Source: Umezawaea endophytica (GTDB lineage Bacteria; Actinomycetota; Actinomycetes; Mycobacteriales; Pseudonocardiaceae). From it: 64,000 nucleotides of DNA. The stretch covers positions 124,001 through 188,000 of the forward strand of contig NZ_JANYMP010000017.1 in NCBI RefSeq assembly GCF_025061645.1, written 5' to 3'. Positions 18,158 through 26,759 of this stretch are shown here, one piece after another. Within the stretch, counting starts at the first letter, position 1, and every line of letters starts with the position of its first letter. Position numbers and translations under genes: made by a program. Under the pieces are notes generated by a model that did not search any database, had not been told where the DNA came from, and saw nothing but the letters and a program-made list of their open reading frames with translations.

Positions 18158-21100
18158 CTAGTTGGTGAACACGGCGTCGACCCAGTAGTTGCTGCCACCG
18201 CCGTTGTCGCTCGGCATCGTTCCGCCTCCGCCGTACCGGTAGACGCCGTTCGGCGCGTTCTCGGTCGTGGCGGGCGCGGTGAGCGGCCCGTTCGTCCTGT
18301 CCGTCGTGAAGTACTGCGACGTGTAGCCGTACCTGCCCGCCGACGTGTGGTAGGAGACCACGTAGGTCGTGCCCGCGGTCACCGGGATCGGCGACGAGAA
18401 GGTGAGCGTCTGCCACCCGCTCGACGACTCGCCGGTGAACGTCCCGGTGGCCAACTGCTGGCCGGTGGTGGACCACAGCGACCCGGTGTGCGTGCCGATG
18501 TCGTTCACCGTCTTGTAGAACCGGATCCCGGTGATCGACCCGTTCTGCGATGGGGTGATCCGCATGCCCAGCTCCACCGGCGAGTCCATCGCCGTCACGG
18601 CCGGGGTGTCGACCGCTCGGAACAGCGTGCACGGGCACGCTCCGGCGGCACCGGTGGTGAACGACCACGTGTGCGGGGCGAGCATCGGGTTGCCCTGCAG
18701 GTCGGTCGCCGTGACGCTGACCGTGTACGTCGTGCTGCCCGCCAGGTTGGCGTTCGGCGCGAAGCTCACGGACGTGCCGTCCGGGGTGACCTGGGTCGTG
18801 CCCGCCACCTGGCCACCGCCGTTGGCGGTCACCGTGAGGCTGACCGACTCGGCGTCGACCGGCTCGTTGAACGTCGCCGTGACACCGGTCCCCGTGGAGA
18901 CACCCGTGGCGTTGGCCGCGGGGTTCCTGGCGGAGACGAGCGGACCGGTCACGTCGGCGCCGTCGGTCTCGACGGTCACGTCGACCCAGTAGTTGGTGTC
19001 GTTGTACGAGCTGGCCGGGAAACCGCCGCCGTACTGGAAGACGCCCTGCCCGTTGGCGGCGATCGAACTCGGCGCCGTCACGACGCCCCGTCCGGCCCCC
19101 TTGGTCGCGAAGTACCCGCCGTCCGCGGCGTAGTGCCCGGTCGGCGTGCGGTACGAGGCGATGTAGGTCTTGCCGGCCTGGATCTGCACCGGCTCGGAGA
19201 ACGTGAGCGTCTGCCAGCCGGTCGCGGTCTCGTTGCTGAAGTTGCCGTAGGCGAGCCGCTGGCCGGTGGACAGCCACAGGGACCCGACGTGGGTTCCGGT
19301 GTTCGCCGCCGACTTGTAGAACCGGACGCCGGTGACCACGGCGTTGGTGGAGCTGGTGAACTTCACGCCCAGCTCGACGTCGCTCGGGTCGTTCGTGTCC
19401 GCGCTGTTCGGCGTCGACTGCCCGAAGATCGTGCACGGGCACGGCGCCGGACCGGCCCCGGTGGTGAAGCTCCACGTCTTCGGCGTGGCCAGCACGTTGC
19501 CGAACCCGTCCGTCGCGTTGACGGTCGCCGTGTAGGCGGTGTTGGCCAGCAGCAGGTTCGTCGGCGTGAAGCGCGCCACGGCGTCGTTGACGCTGATCGT
19601 CCCCGGGACCGAGGTCTGGCCGGAGGTCACGGTGAAGGTCACGCTCGCCGGGTCGACCGCCTCGGAGAACGTGGTCGTCACGTCCTGGTCGGTGTGGTGC
19701 CCGGTCGAGTCGGCCGCCGGGCTGGTCGAGTTCACCGACGGGGGCGAGTTGTCCGCGCCCGCGGTGGTGATCACGACGTCGACCCAGTAGTTGCCGCCGT
19801 TGTACGACGAGTCGGGGAAACCCGATCCGTAGCGGAACACGCCGTTGCCGCCCGAGTCCGCGCTGGACGGCGCGGTCACCGGGACGACGCCCGCGCCCTT
19901 GCCGTTGAAATACCCGGCGCCGACCGCGTAGTGCCCGGACGTCGTCGAGTAGGACGTGATGTAGGTCTGCCCCGTCCTGATCTGCACGGGCTGGGCGAAG
20001 GTCAGCGTCTGCCACCCGGTCGCGGACTCACCGGAGTACGTCCCGGTGGCGAGGCGCTGGCCGCTCGAGGTCCACAGCGACCCGGTGTGCGACCCGGTGT
20101 TCGCGGCCGACTTGTAGAACCGGACACCGGTGACCATGGCGTTGACCGAGGTGCGGAACTTCATGCCGACCTCGATGGCCGCGGCGTCGCCGGAGTCCAC
20201 CACGGGCGGCGTCTGGTTGCCGAACACCGTGCAGGGGCACTGCTGCGCTCCCACGGTGACGTTCGCGTTGGCCGTGGCGCCGAGGTTGGCGCTGTCGTCG
20301 GAGGCGCGCACCCGGATCGACACCGGGCCGAGCGTGCTCGGGCTCCAGGCGTAGGTCCAGGTGTCCAGGCCCGCCGCGCGGCGCCAGGTCGTGCCGCCGT
20401 CGATCGACACCTCGACCGAGCCGACGCGCCCGCCACCGGAGTCGGTGGCCGTGCCGGAGATGGTGACCTGCGAGCCCGCCGGAACCGTCGAACCGGCCGC
20501 CGGGGACGTGATCACCGCGGTGGGACCGGTGGTGTCCGTGCTCTTGACCGCGAGGGACAGGCCGCCCATGAGGGTCTGCGGCTGCACGCTCATGTCGGCG
20601 AGCAGGTTGATCGTCGCCTGCTGCATCGCGACGCTGGTCGGGGTCGTGGTCGGCGCGCCGGACGGGTAGAGGTGGTCCCCGTCCAGGCCCCAGGACCACT
20701 GCACCGTGCCCGCGCCCCACACCAGCGCGCGGCTGGTCTGGTCGCGGTACAGCGTCATCTTGTGCGTGGCGGGACCGCCGCCGTAGAAGTGGCCGTTGTC
20801 CAGCAGGAGCTGGCCGTCGTCGACGGTGACCGTCGTCTCCGAGAGGGGGACAGCGCCCGCGGGGCGGAAGTTGTTGTCCGGGTCGACGTTCCACTCGTAC
20901 CCGAGGGTGCCCGCGGGGAAGGTGGTCTTCGTCGTGGCGTTGGCGACGGACGTGTTGCGCCAGAAGCGGTTGCGGCCGTAGACCGCGGGGACCTCGAGGG
21001 CGTCGGCGCGGTAGCCGTTGACCATGAACAGGGTCCCGGTGATGGCGTTCTCGGGCTTGCCCGCGTCGCTGGGCGGGGAGAACCTCGGGTCGCGCCAGGT

Positions 21101-22177
21101 GCCGGTCCACTCCGGACTCGGGTCGATCTTGGCGTTCGCCTTGGTCTCCTTGTAGCAGACCAGGGTGCGGTAGGCGGTGTTGGTGCCGTCGGTGCTGTTC
21201 TCGAAGCGGGTCTTCCAGAACCACTCGTTGCCCGACATGAACATCATGTTGACGCCCGCCGAACGGGCCTGCTCGATGCCGGTGCGCTGCGCGGCGTTCA
21301 CGTACTCGTCGTGCCCGGAGGACACGTAGACCTTGTGGTTGCGCACGAGCGCGGGGTTCCGGGTGACGTCCACACCGGACAGGTAGGACACGTCGTAGCC
21401 GTTGCGCTCCAGGAAGCGGATCAGCGGGTACTCGGCGTTGAGGAAGCTCGCGGTGCCGCCGTTGCGGTACGGGCGGTTGTAGCTGACCTTGTACGCGCGG
21501 CCGTCCTCGGACCCGGCGAAGCCGCCCTCGTAGAGGTTGAACTCGTTGACGCCGGGGCGGTCGCCGTACTTGTTGTAGGCCTGCCAGGTCTGGTCGGAGG
21601 TCTGCACGACGATGTCCGAGTGCGAGCTGTCGCTGCGCACCACGAAGGGGAACTGGCTCGCGCCGGAGTCGTCGTTGCGGACGAAGTTGGCGACGTAGAA
21701 GCCGGGGACGGCGGTGCTGGGCACCTGCCAGTTGGTGGAGACCTTCCAGTTGCCGCAGTCGACCAGGCCGAAGGCCGACTGGTAGCCGCACTGCGGCTGG
21801 CTCTGGGGCAGGGGCACGGTCGGGTTCAGCGTCGCGACCTTGCGCGCTCCCGTTCCGCCGTACCAACCGAGCCGGAGGATGTCGACCGTGTAGTCGGTGC
21901 TCGGAGTCTTGATCTTGAAGTCGAGTCGTTCGCCCGGCTGGACGCTCGCCTGCGTGCCGAAGCCCTCGATGTCGCCGTAGACCGTCTCGATGAACCAGTC
22001 CTCGCGCGGCGTACCGGCCTTCGAGTTCTCGCAGACGATGGCGTTGTTGGGGGGGTCGCAGGGACCGGCGACCGCCACCGGCGCCGTGACGACCGCGAGT
22101 GCGCCGACCAAGGAGCTGACGATCACACCGATCCTGGCTCTTCTGCCCCACCGCGCTCTGTGCGCCGGTCTATCCAT
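18158..22177 (-). CDS. large secreted protein: DMFase-beta-like domain, Ig-like domains and three DUF4082 units
   Basis: The 1339-residue product has a signal peptide (basic start, then VIVSSLVGALAVVTAPVAVAG). Residues about 40-490 resemble the beta-subunit/C-terminal domain of N,N-dimethylformamidase-like proteins (VSSGHDEYVNAAQR, GNEWFWKTRFE). An Ig-like domain follows (about 500-590, SVEVSIDGGTTWRRA). Three DUF4082 units come next, each starting with C-P-C and ending with YWVDV/YWVDA, separated by two Big_5-like Ig domains (TVSFxP/WSFTTGA pattern). ATG at 22177 has GGAGG 6 nt upstream; a longer reading to 22273 adds 32 residues before the signal peptide and is unlikely. Probably a surface polysaccharide-binding or modifying protein; the enzymatic role is unknown. 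Confidence 0.85.
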   Translation of the reverse strand: MDRPAHRARWGRRARIGVIVSSLVGALAVVTAPVAVAGPCDPPNNAIVCENSKAGTPREDWFIETVYGDIEGFGTQASVQPGERLDFKIKTPSTDYTVDILRLGWYGGTGARKVATLNPTVPLPQSQPQCGYQSAFGLVDCGNWKVSTNWQVPSTAVPGFYVANFVRNDDSGASQFPFVVRSDSSHSDIVVQTSDQTWQAYNKYGDRPGVNEFNLYEGGFAGSEDGRAYKVSYNRPYRNGGTASFLNAEYPLIRFLERNGYDVSYLSGVDVTRNPALVRNHKVYVSSGHDEYVNAAQRTGIEQARSAGVNMMFMSGNEWFWKTRFENSTDGTNTAYRTLVCYKETKANAKIDPSPEWTGTWRDPRFSPPSDAGKPENAITGTLFMVNGYRADALEVPAVYGRNRFWRNTSVANATTKTTFPAGTLGYEWNVDPDNNFRPAGAVPLSETTVTVDDGQLLLDNGHFYGGGPATHKMTLYRDQTSRALVWGAGTVQWSWGLDGDHLYPSGAPTTTPTSVAMQQATINLLADMSVQPQTLMGGLSLAVKSTDTTGPTAVITSPAAGSTVPAGSQVTISGTATDSGGGRVGSVEVSIDGGTTWRRAAGLDTWTYAWSPSTLGPVSIRVRASDDSANLGATANANVTVGAQQCPCTVFGNQTPPVVDSGDAAAIEVGMKFRTSVNAMVTGVRFYKSAANTGSHTGSLWTSSGQRLATGTYSGESATGWQTLTFAQPVQIRTGQTYITSYSTTSGHYAVGAGYFNGKGAGVVPVTAPSSADSGGNGVFRYGSGFPDSSYNGGNYWVDVVITTAGADNSPPSVNSTSPAADSTGHHTDQDVTTTFSEAVDPASVTFTVTSGQTSVPGTISVNDAVARFTPTNLLLANTAYTATVNATDGFGNVLATPKTWSFTTGAGPAPCPCTIFGQSTPNSADTNDPSDVELGVKFTSSTNAVVTGVRFYKSAANTGTHVGSLWLSTGQRLAYGNFSNETATGWQTLTFSEPVQIQAGKTYIASYRTPTGHYAADGGYFATKGAGRGVVTAPSSIAANGQGVFQYGGGFPASSYNDTNYWVDVTVETDGADVTGPLVSARNPAANATGVSTGTGVTATFNEPVDAESVSLTVTANGGGQVAGTTQVTPDGTSVSFAPNANLAGSTTYTVSVTATDLQGNPMLAPHTWSFTTGAAGACPCTLFRAVDTPAVTAMDSPVELGMRITPSQNGSITGIRFYKTVNDIGTHTGSLWSTTGQQLATGTFTGESSSGWQTLTFSSPIPVTAGTTYVVSYHTSAGRYGYTSQYFTTDRTNGPLTAPATTENAPNGVYRYGGGGTMPSDNGGGSNYWVDAVFTN

Positions 22178-22290
22178 TACGTGCCTCCATGGGCGCCATA
22201 CGATTGCTTGTCTTGTACTCGGCCATACACCTCGCATCGTTACTCGATTTGGCGTATCCCAAGGATCTTTCACTCATCGTGCTCGGACCG
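22178..22290. other. 113-bp gap within the minus-strand locus
   Basis: This lies between the acyltransferase stop at 22291 and the DUF4082 gene start at 22177. It is more A/T rich than its surroundings and could hold a promoter for the 22177-16036 unit. No hairpin or clear promoter boxes were found. Confidence 0.3.
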
Positions 22291-22878
22291 TCAGCTCTGA
22301 GCGATCGGTTCCCTTTCCAGTGCGCGCAAACCGCTACCGCTCGGTGACTTCTCGTGTGCGCGGCCGCAGTCCGGGCAGCGCAGCCCGGCGTCGAGCCGCA
22401 CCCCGCAGGAGCAGACCCATCCCTTGTGCAGAGCCGGATTCCCCGCGACGAACGAGTGCGCCGCGACGTCCCTCGTGACGACGGACCCGGCCGCGGCGAA
22501 GGCGTGCTCGCCGATCTCGGTGCCGCACACCACGACCGTGCCCGCGCCGAGCGTGGCACCGCGCCGGACCACTGTGGACAAGAGGTCCTCCGGCCCCTTG
22601 CGGATCGCCGCCCTGGGCCTCAGGTCGTTGGTGAAGAGCGTGTTGGGCCCCAGGAAGACCTCGTCCTCACAGGTGACGCCGTCGAACACCAGCGTCCCGT
22701 TCTTGACGGTGACCCGGTCGCCGAGGACGGCTCCGGACTCGACGAACGCCCCGTCGCAGATGTTGCAGTCCCGACCGATCCGGGCTCCGGGCAGGACGTG
22801 GGCGAAGGCCCACACCCGTGTGCCGTCGCCCACGTCGTCGCTCTCGCAGAGTCCTCTGGGGTGCACGAAGACCGTCAT
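22291..22878 (-). CDS. WbpD/QdtC-like sugar N-acyltransferase with C-terminal zinc ribbon
   Basis: The 195-residue left-handed beta-helix acyltransferase has an N-terminal two-thirds strongly like WbpD/FdtC/QdtC: FVHPRGLCESDDVGDG, TRVWAFAHVLPGA, CNICDGAFVESG, VTVKNGTLVFDGV, VFLGPNTLFTND. These enzymes acylate the 3-amino group of a nucleotide-linked amino sugar. Hexapeptide repeats end with AGSVVTRDV and VAGNPAL. Residues about 155-178 add a CxC...CxxC zinc-ribbon-like tail (VCSCGVR...RCPDCGR), an extension seen in some members. The start overlaps the aminotransferase stop (ATGA), so the two are probably coupled. Confidence 0.87.
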   Translation of the reverse strand: MTVFVHPRGLCESDDVGDGTRVWAFAHVLPGARIGRDCNICDGAFVESGAVLGDRVTVKNGTLVFDGVTCEDEVFLGPNTLFTNDLRPRAAIRKGPEDLLSTVVRRGATLGAGTVVVCGTEIGEHAFAAAGSVVTRDVAAHSFVAGNPALHKGWVCSCGVRLDAGLRCPDCGRAHEKSPSGSGLRALEREPIAQS

Positions 22879-23987
22879 CGGCCGACCGCCCGCGCCAGCA
22901 CGTCCACCACGCGCTCCTGCTGCGCGGGCGTGATCTCCGGGAACAGCGGCAGCGAGAGGATCTCGCCCGCGAGCAACTCCGACACGGGGAAGTCGCCCCT
23001 GGTGTGGCCGAGCGGGGCGAAGGAACCCGTGAGGTGCACGGGAACCGGGTAGTGCACGCCCGCGCCGATGCCCGCCGCGTTCAGCTCGGCCAGCACTCGG
23101 TCGCGGTCGGCGACCCGGACGACGTAGAGGTGCCACACGGGCTCGTTGCCCTCGGCCACCACGGGGGTGACGACACCGGGCAGCTCCTCCAACAGCTTGC
23201 CGTAGCGGAAAGCCGCCTGCCTGCGGGCGGAGTTCCCGTCCTCCAGCCTGCGGAGCTTGGCCGAGAGGACGACGGCCTGCACCGTGTCCAGCCTGCTGTT
23301 GAACCCGATCTCGGTGTGCACGTACTTGCTCGGCGACCCGTGCTCGCGCAGCAGGCGCACCCGCTCGGCCAGGCGCGCGTCCCCGGTGAGGACCGCGCCG
23401 GCGTCGCCGTAGGCGCCGAGGTTCTTGCCGGGGTAGAAGCTCGTGGCCGCGATGTGGCCGAGCGCTCCCGTGGTCACGCCGTTCCTGCGCGCGCCCTGGG
23501 ACTGCGCCGCGTCCTCGACGACGACCGCGCCCACGGACTCCGCGACGGGGTGGATCAGCTCGATCTGGGCGGCCTGGCCGTACAGGTGGACCGGGATGAT
23601 CGCCGCGGTCCTCTCGGACACCACGCCCGCGAGCGCGTCGACGTCGATGAGGCCGGTGTCGGCCACGCAGTCCACCAGCACCGGCACGGCACCGGCCCGC
23701 ACGACCGCCTCGGCGGTGGCGATGAAGGTGTTGGCGGGCAGGACGCACTCGTCGCCCGCGCCGACACCGGCCGCGCGCAGCGCGAACTCCAGGGCGTCCG
23801 TGCCGTTGCCGACGCCGACGCAGTGGTCGACGCCGACGTAGGACGCGAACTCCTGCTCGAAGGCGGCGACCTGCGGGCCGCCGATGAAGGCGGTCTTCGC
23901 CAACACCGCGGCCCAGCCCTCGGCGACCTCGTCGGCCACCGACGCGTGCTGCGCGGCGAGATCGACGAGCGGGATGGGGTTGTTCAC
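22875..23987 (-). CDS. DegT/DnrJ/EryC1/StrS aminotransferase (3-amino sugar type)
   Basis: PLP-dependent sugar aminotransferase, 370 residues. Visible features are LVDLAAQHASV, GNGTDALEFALRA, VLPANTFIATAEAV, VEDAAQSQGA, and the PLP-lysine segment TSFYPGKNLGAYGDAG, which resembles 3-aminotransferases such as WbpE, QdtB or DesV. It makes a 3-amino nucleotide sugar from the keto sugar; the partner acyltransferase immediately downstream is WbpD-like, which supports this. GTG at 23987 overlaps the upstream stop by 4 bp. The exact regiochemistry is inferred. Confidence 0.9.
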   Translation of the reverse strand: MNNPIPLVDLAAQHASVADEVAEGWAAVLAKTAFIGGPQVAAFEQEFASYVGVDHCVGVGNGTDALEFALRAAGVGAGDECVLPANTFIATAEAVVRAGAVPVLVDCVADTGLIDVDALAGVVSERTAAIIPVHLYGQAAQIELIHPVAESVGAVVVEDAAQSQGARRNGVTTGALGHIAATSFYPGKNLGAYGDAGAVLTGDARLAERVRLLREHGSPSKYVHTEIGFNSRLDTVQAVVLSAKLRRLEDGNSARRQAAFRYGKLLEELPGVVTPVVAEGNEPVWHLYVVRVADRDRVLAELNAAGIGAGVHYPVPVHLTGSFAPLGHTRGDFPVSELLAGEILSLPLFPEITPAQQERVVDVLARAVGR

Positions 23988-24649
23988 AAAGCCTCCAGAC
24001 GCGGAGTGGACACAGTGGACAGCGGGCGGGCGGGAACGCCCGCCCAGGTCTGCCCTGGGGGAACGTCGTTCAGGACCACGGCGCCCATGCCGATGACGGC
24101 TTCCGCGCCGACGCTCACGCCTTCGCGGATCAGGGCGCCGGAGCCGATGTAGGCGGCCTCGCCCACCCGCACGCCTCCGGCGAGGCTCGCCCGGCCCGCC
24201 ATCGTGACGAAGTCCGAGACCTCGTCGTCGTGGGTGAGCAGGACCTGGGGCATGGCCAGGACGTGGGAGCCGACGCGCAGCGGCGTGGTGATCACGACAC
24301 CGGCGAGCAGCACGGTGCCCGCGCCGAGTTCGACGCCCGGCGCCAGGGACGCGTGCGGGTGCACCACGGTGGCGTACCGCTCGGGCGGCAACCCGAGTCG
24401 GCGGACCAGGGAACGCCTGCCGTCCGGGCGGTGCGCGTTCGCGACGCAGACGACCACCTTCGTCGCGGGGTGGTCGTGCACGAGCGCGGTGCCGCCGAGC
24501 ACTCGGAGGCCGTCGACCTCGTCACCCGCCGCGGACGGCCGGTCGTCGAGGAGGCCCACCGGCTCCCAGCGGTCGCCGGACCGGATGGCCGCCAGCACCT
24601 CGCGGGCCAGCCCGCCCGCGCCGACCAGCAGCAAGGGCTCACGGGTCAC
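23984..24649 (-). CDS. NeuD/PglD-like sugar acyltransferase
   Basis: The 221-residue protein has an N-terminal Rossmann-like sugar-nucleotide-binding part (LLLVGAGGLAREVL, VVVCVANAHR). Left-handed beta-helix repeats follow, with a His in LTHDDEVSDFVTMA that corresponds to the catalytic base position of PglD-type enzymes, and GMGAVVLNDVPPGQTWAGVPARP at the end. Family members N-acylate 4-amino sugars on nucleotides. It sits directly after a PglE-like aminotransferase, which fits sequential amination and acylation. Start and stop overlap both neighbours by 4 bp. Confidence 0.88.
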   Translation of the reverse strand: MTREPLLLVGAGGLAREVLAAIRSGDRWEPVGLLDDRPSAAGDEVDGLRVLGGTALVHDHPATKVVVCVANAHRPDGRRSLVRRLGLPPERYATVVHPHASLAPGVELGAGTVLLAGVVITTPLRVGSHVLAMPQVLLTHDDEVSDFVTMAGRASLAGGVRVGEAAYIGSGALIREGVSVGAEAVIGMGAVVLNDVPPGQTWAGVPARPLSTVSTPRLEAL

Positions 24650-25785
24650 GACACCGCCACCCCCGAGAGGGCCGTGGTCAACGCCTCGGAAACCTGGTGC
24701 TGCTCGGCATCGGTCATGTCGTGGAACAGCGGGAGGATCAGGGTCCGACCGGTGAAGTCCTCGGTGGCGGGCAGTGGTGCGTGGGGGTGGCCCGCGTAGG
24801 CGGGTTCCAGGTGCGAGGCCATGATGCCGCGCCGCGCGGACACACCGCTGCTCGCGAGCGCCGCCAGCACCTCGTTGCGCGGGAGCGGGCAGTCGTCCGG
24901 CAGCCTGACCCAGAACGACTGGTAGTTCGTCGTGCCCCAGGCCGGGTCGCGCACCATCCGCAGCCCCGGCACGTCGGCCAGCATCTCGTGGTACTTCGCC
25001 GCCAGTTCACGGCGACGCGCGACGATGGAGTCCAACCTGGACAACTGCACGATCCCGACGGCGGCCTGGATGTCGGTCATCCGGTAGTTGAACGCGGTCT
25101 CCAGGTACTCCTCGACGACCGATCCCCCACCGCTGTGCCGGTCCGCGGCGCTCACGCTCATGCCGTGCTCGCGCAACCGGCGTCCCCGCACCGACCACTC
25201 GGGGTCGTCGGTGGTCAGCATCCCGCCCTCACCGGTGGTGAGCAGCTTGCGCGGGTGGAACGACCACGCGGCCAGCAGCGCGCCCGTCCCGACGGGAGCG
25301 CCGAGGTAGGTCGAGCCCGCGGCGCAGGCCGCGTCCTCGATCACCGGGATGCCGAGCGGGCCGCACAGCGCGCGGAGCGCCTTCACGTCCGCGGGCACAC
25401 CGGCCTGGTGCACGACGAGCACCGCGCGGGTGCGGTCGGTGATCACCGGCTCCACGGTCTCGGCCGTCAGGTTGCCGGTGGTGGCGTCCACGTCGGCGAA
25501 AACCGGTGTGGCGCCGCAGTAGCGGACCGCGTTGGCGGTGGCGATGAACGACAGCGACGGCACGACGACCTCGTCGCCGGGACCGATGTCGAGCAGGTGC
25601 ACGGCGAGGTGCAGCGCGGTGGTGCACGACGACACCGCCACGCCGTGGCGCGCGCCGACCCTGGCGCTGAAGGCCTCCTCGAAGCTCGCGACCCTCGGGC
25701 CCTGCGCGACCCAGCCGGACCGGACCGCCTCGGCGGCGGCCTGTGCCTCCTCCTCGCCGAGGACCGGGCGCATCACGGGGATCAT
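24646..25785 (-). CDS. DegT/DnrJ/EryC1/StrS aminotransferase (4-amino sugar type)
   Basis: The 379-residue PLP-dependent aminotransferase shows PVLGEEEAQAAAEAVRSGWVAQG, SSCTTALHLAVHLL, VVPSLSFIATANAV, VIEDAACAAG and the PLP-lysine segment WSFHPRKLLTTGEGG, similar to PglE, PseC or VioA enzymes acting on 4-keto sugars. ATG at 25785 overlaps the epimerase stop (ATGA); a GTG at 25806 would run 7 codons further and is less likely. Together with the downstream NeuD/PglD-like acyltransferase it should give an N-acylated 4-amino sugar. Confidence 0.9.
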   Translation of the reverse strand: MIPVMRPVLGEEEAQAAAEAVRSGWVAQGPRVASFEEAFSARVGARHGVAVSSCTTALHLAVHLLDIGPGDEVVVPSLSFIATANAVRYCGATPVFADVDATTGNLTAETVEPVITDRTRAVLVVHQAGVPADVKALRALCGPLGIPVIEDAACAAGSTYLGAPVGTGALLAAWSFHPRKLLTTGEGGMLTTDDPEWSVRGRRLREHGMSVSAADRHSGGGSVVEEYLETAFNYRMTDIQAAVGIVQLSRLDSIVARRRELAAKYHEMLADVPGLRMVRDPAWGTTNYQSFWVRLPDDCPLPRNEVLAALASSGVSARRGIMASHLEPAYAGHPHAPLPATEDFTGRTLILPLFHDMTDAEQHQVSEALTTALSGVAVS

Positions 25786-26759
25786 CGGCCGGTCTCCGCG
25801 CGCCACCAGGACACCAGCTCGCGCAGGCCGTCGTCCATGCCGATCTCCGGCTTCCAGCCGAGGTCCCGCGCGGCGGCGGAGATGTCCGCCAGCCGTCGGG
25901 TCACGCCGTTGACCTTGCGCTCGGGCCCGTGCTCCAGCGGCAGCTCGGAGTCCATGGCGCCCAGCAGCGCGAGCGCGAGACCCGCGAGGCTGGTCTCGTG
26001 CGAGCTGGCGATGTTGTAGACGGTGTCGGTGACGTCCGCCCGCGCCGCCAGGACGTTGGCGCGCGCGATGTCGTGCACGTGGACGAAGTCCATCGTCTGG
26101 GCGCCGTCACCGAAGATCAGCGGCGACTCGCCGTCGGAGATGCGCTCCATCCACCGGATGAGGACCTCGGTGTAGAGGCCGTGCGCGTCCATCCTCGGCC
26201 CGTACACGTTGAAGTACCGCAGCGCCACGTAGTCCAGGCCGTTCATGGCGTGGAAGCTGCGCAGCATCCCCTCGTTGAACGCCTTCGCGGCGCCGTAGAA
26301 GGTGTCGTTGTTGTACGGGTGGTGCCGCTCCGTGGTCGGGAACGTCTCGGCGAGGCCGTAGACGGACGCCGACGAGGAGGCGATGAGCTTCTTCACGCCC
26401 GCCGCCGCGGCGGCCTCGACGACGGTGAAGGTGCCGTCCACCAAGCACTCCAGCGCGAGCCGCGGTTCCTCGGCGCACTGGGTGATGCGGATGGCCGCGA
26501 GGTGGAACACGAGGTCGATGCCCTCGGTCAGCTCCCCGACCAGCTTCCGGTCGTTGATGTCGCCCTCGACGATCGTCACCCGGTCGTCCGCGGCGGCGAC
26601 GGCGTCGGCCAGGTTCTCCCTGCGGCCGCGCACGAAGTTGTCCAGCACGACCACTTCGGCCGCCCCGGCGGCGACGAGCTGGTCGACCACCGCGGAGCCG
26701 ATGGTGCCCGCTCCGCCGGTGACCAGCGCTCGCTGGCCGGCAATGGGCTGTGCGGTCAT
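25782..26759 (-). CDS. NAD-dependent epimerase/dehydratase (extended SDR)
   Basis: The 325-residue nucleotide-sugar SDR has the NAD-binding motif ALVTGGAGTIGSAV, then FHLAAIRITQCAEEP, the Ser of SSSASVYG, and the catalytic YGAAK (Tyr-x3-Lys). YFNVYGPRMD is typical of UDP-glucose or GlcNAc 4-epimerase and dehydratase relatives. It probably sets the C4 configuration or supplies the keto sugar for the two aminotransferases. ATG at 26759 overlaps the upstream stop by 4 bp. Epimerase and dehydratase cannot be distinguished from sequence alone here. Confidence 0.88.
   Translation of the reverse strand: MTAQPIAGQRALVTGGAGTIGSAVVDQLVAAGAAEVVVLDNFVRGRRENLADAVAAADDRVTIVEGDINDRKLVGELTEGIDLVFHLAAIRITQCAEEPRLALECLVDGTFTVVEAAAAAGVKKLIASSSASVYGLAETFPTTERHHPYNNDTFYGAAKAFNEGMLRSFHAMNGLDYVALRYFNVYGPRMDAHGLYTEVLIRWMERISDGESPLIFGDGAQTMDFVHVHDIARANVLAARADVTDTVYNIASSHETSLAGLALALLGAMDSELPLEHGPERKVNGVTRRLADISAAARDLGWKPEIGMDDGLRELVSWWRAETGR

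Noticed and set aside
22178-22273. 32-residue N-terminal extension of the DUF4082 protein
   Set aside because: It would put the signal peptide inside the protein; ATG at 22177 has a good ribosome-binding site.
18347-22300. Plus-strand open frame of 1317 codons
   Set aside because: It is the antisense shadow of the DUF4082 gene: strongly biased to Arg/Val/Gly/Asp, no domains, while the minus strand shows signal peptide and repeats.
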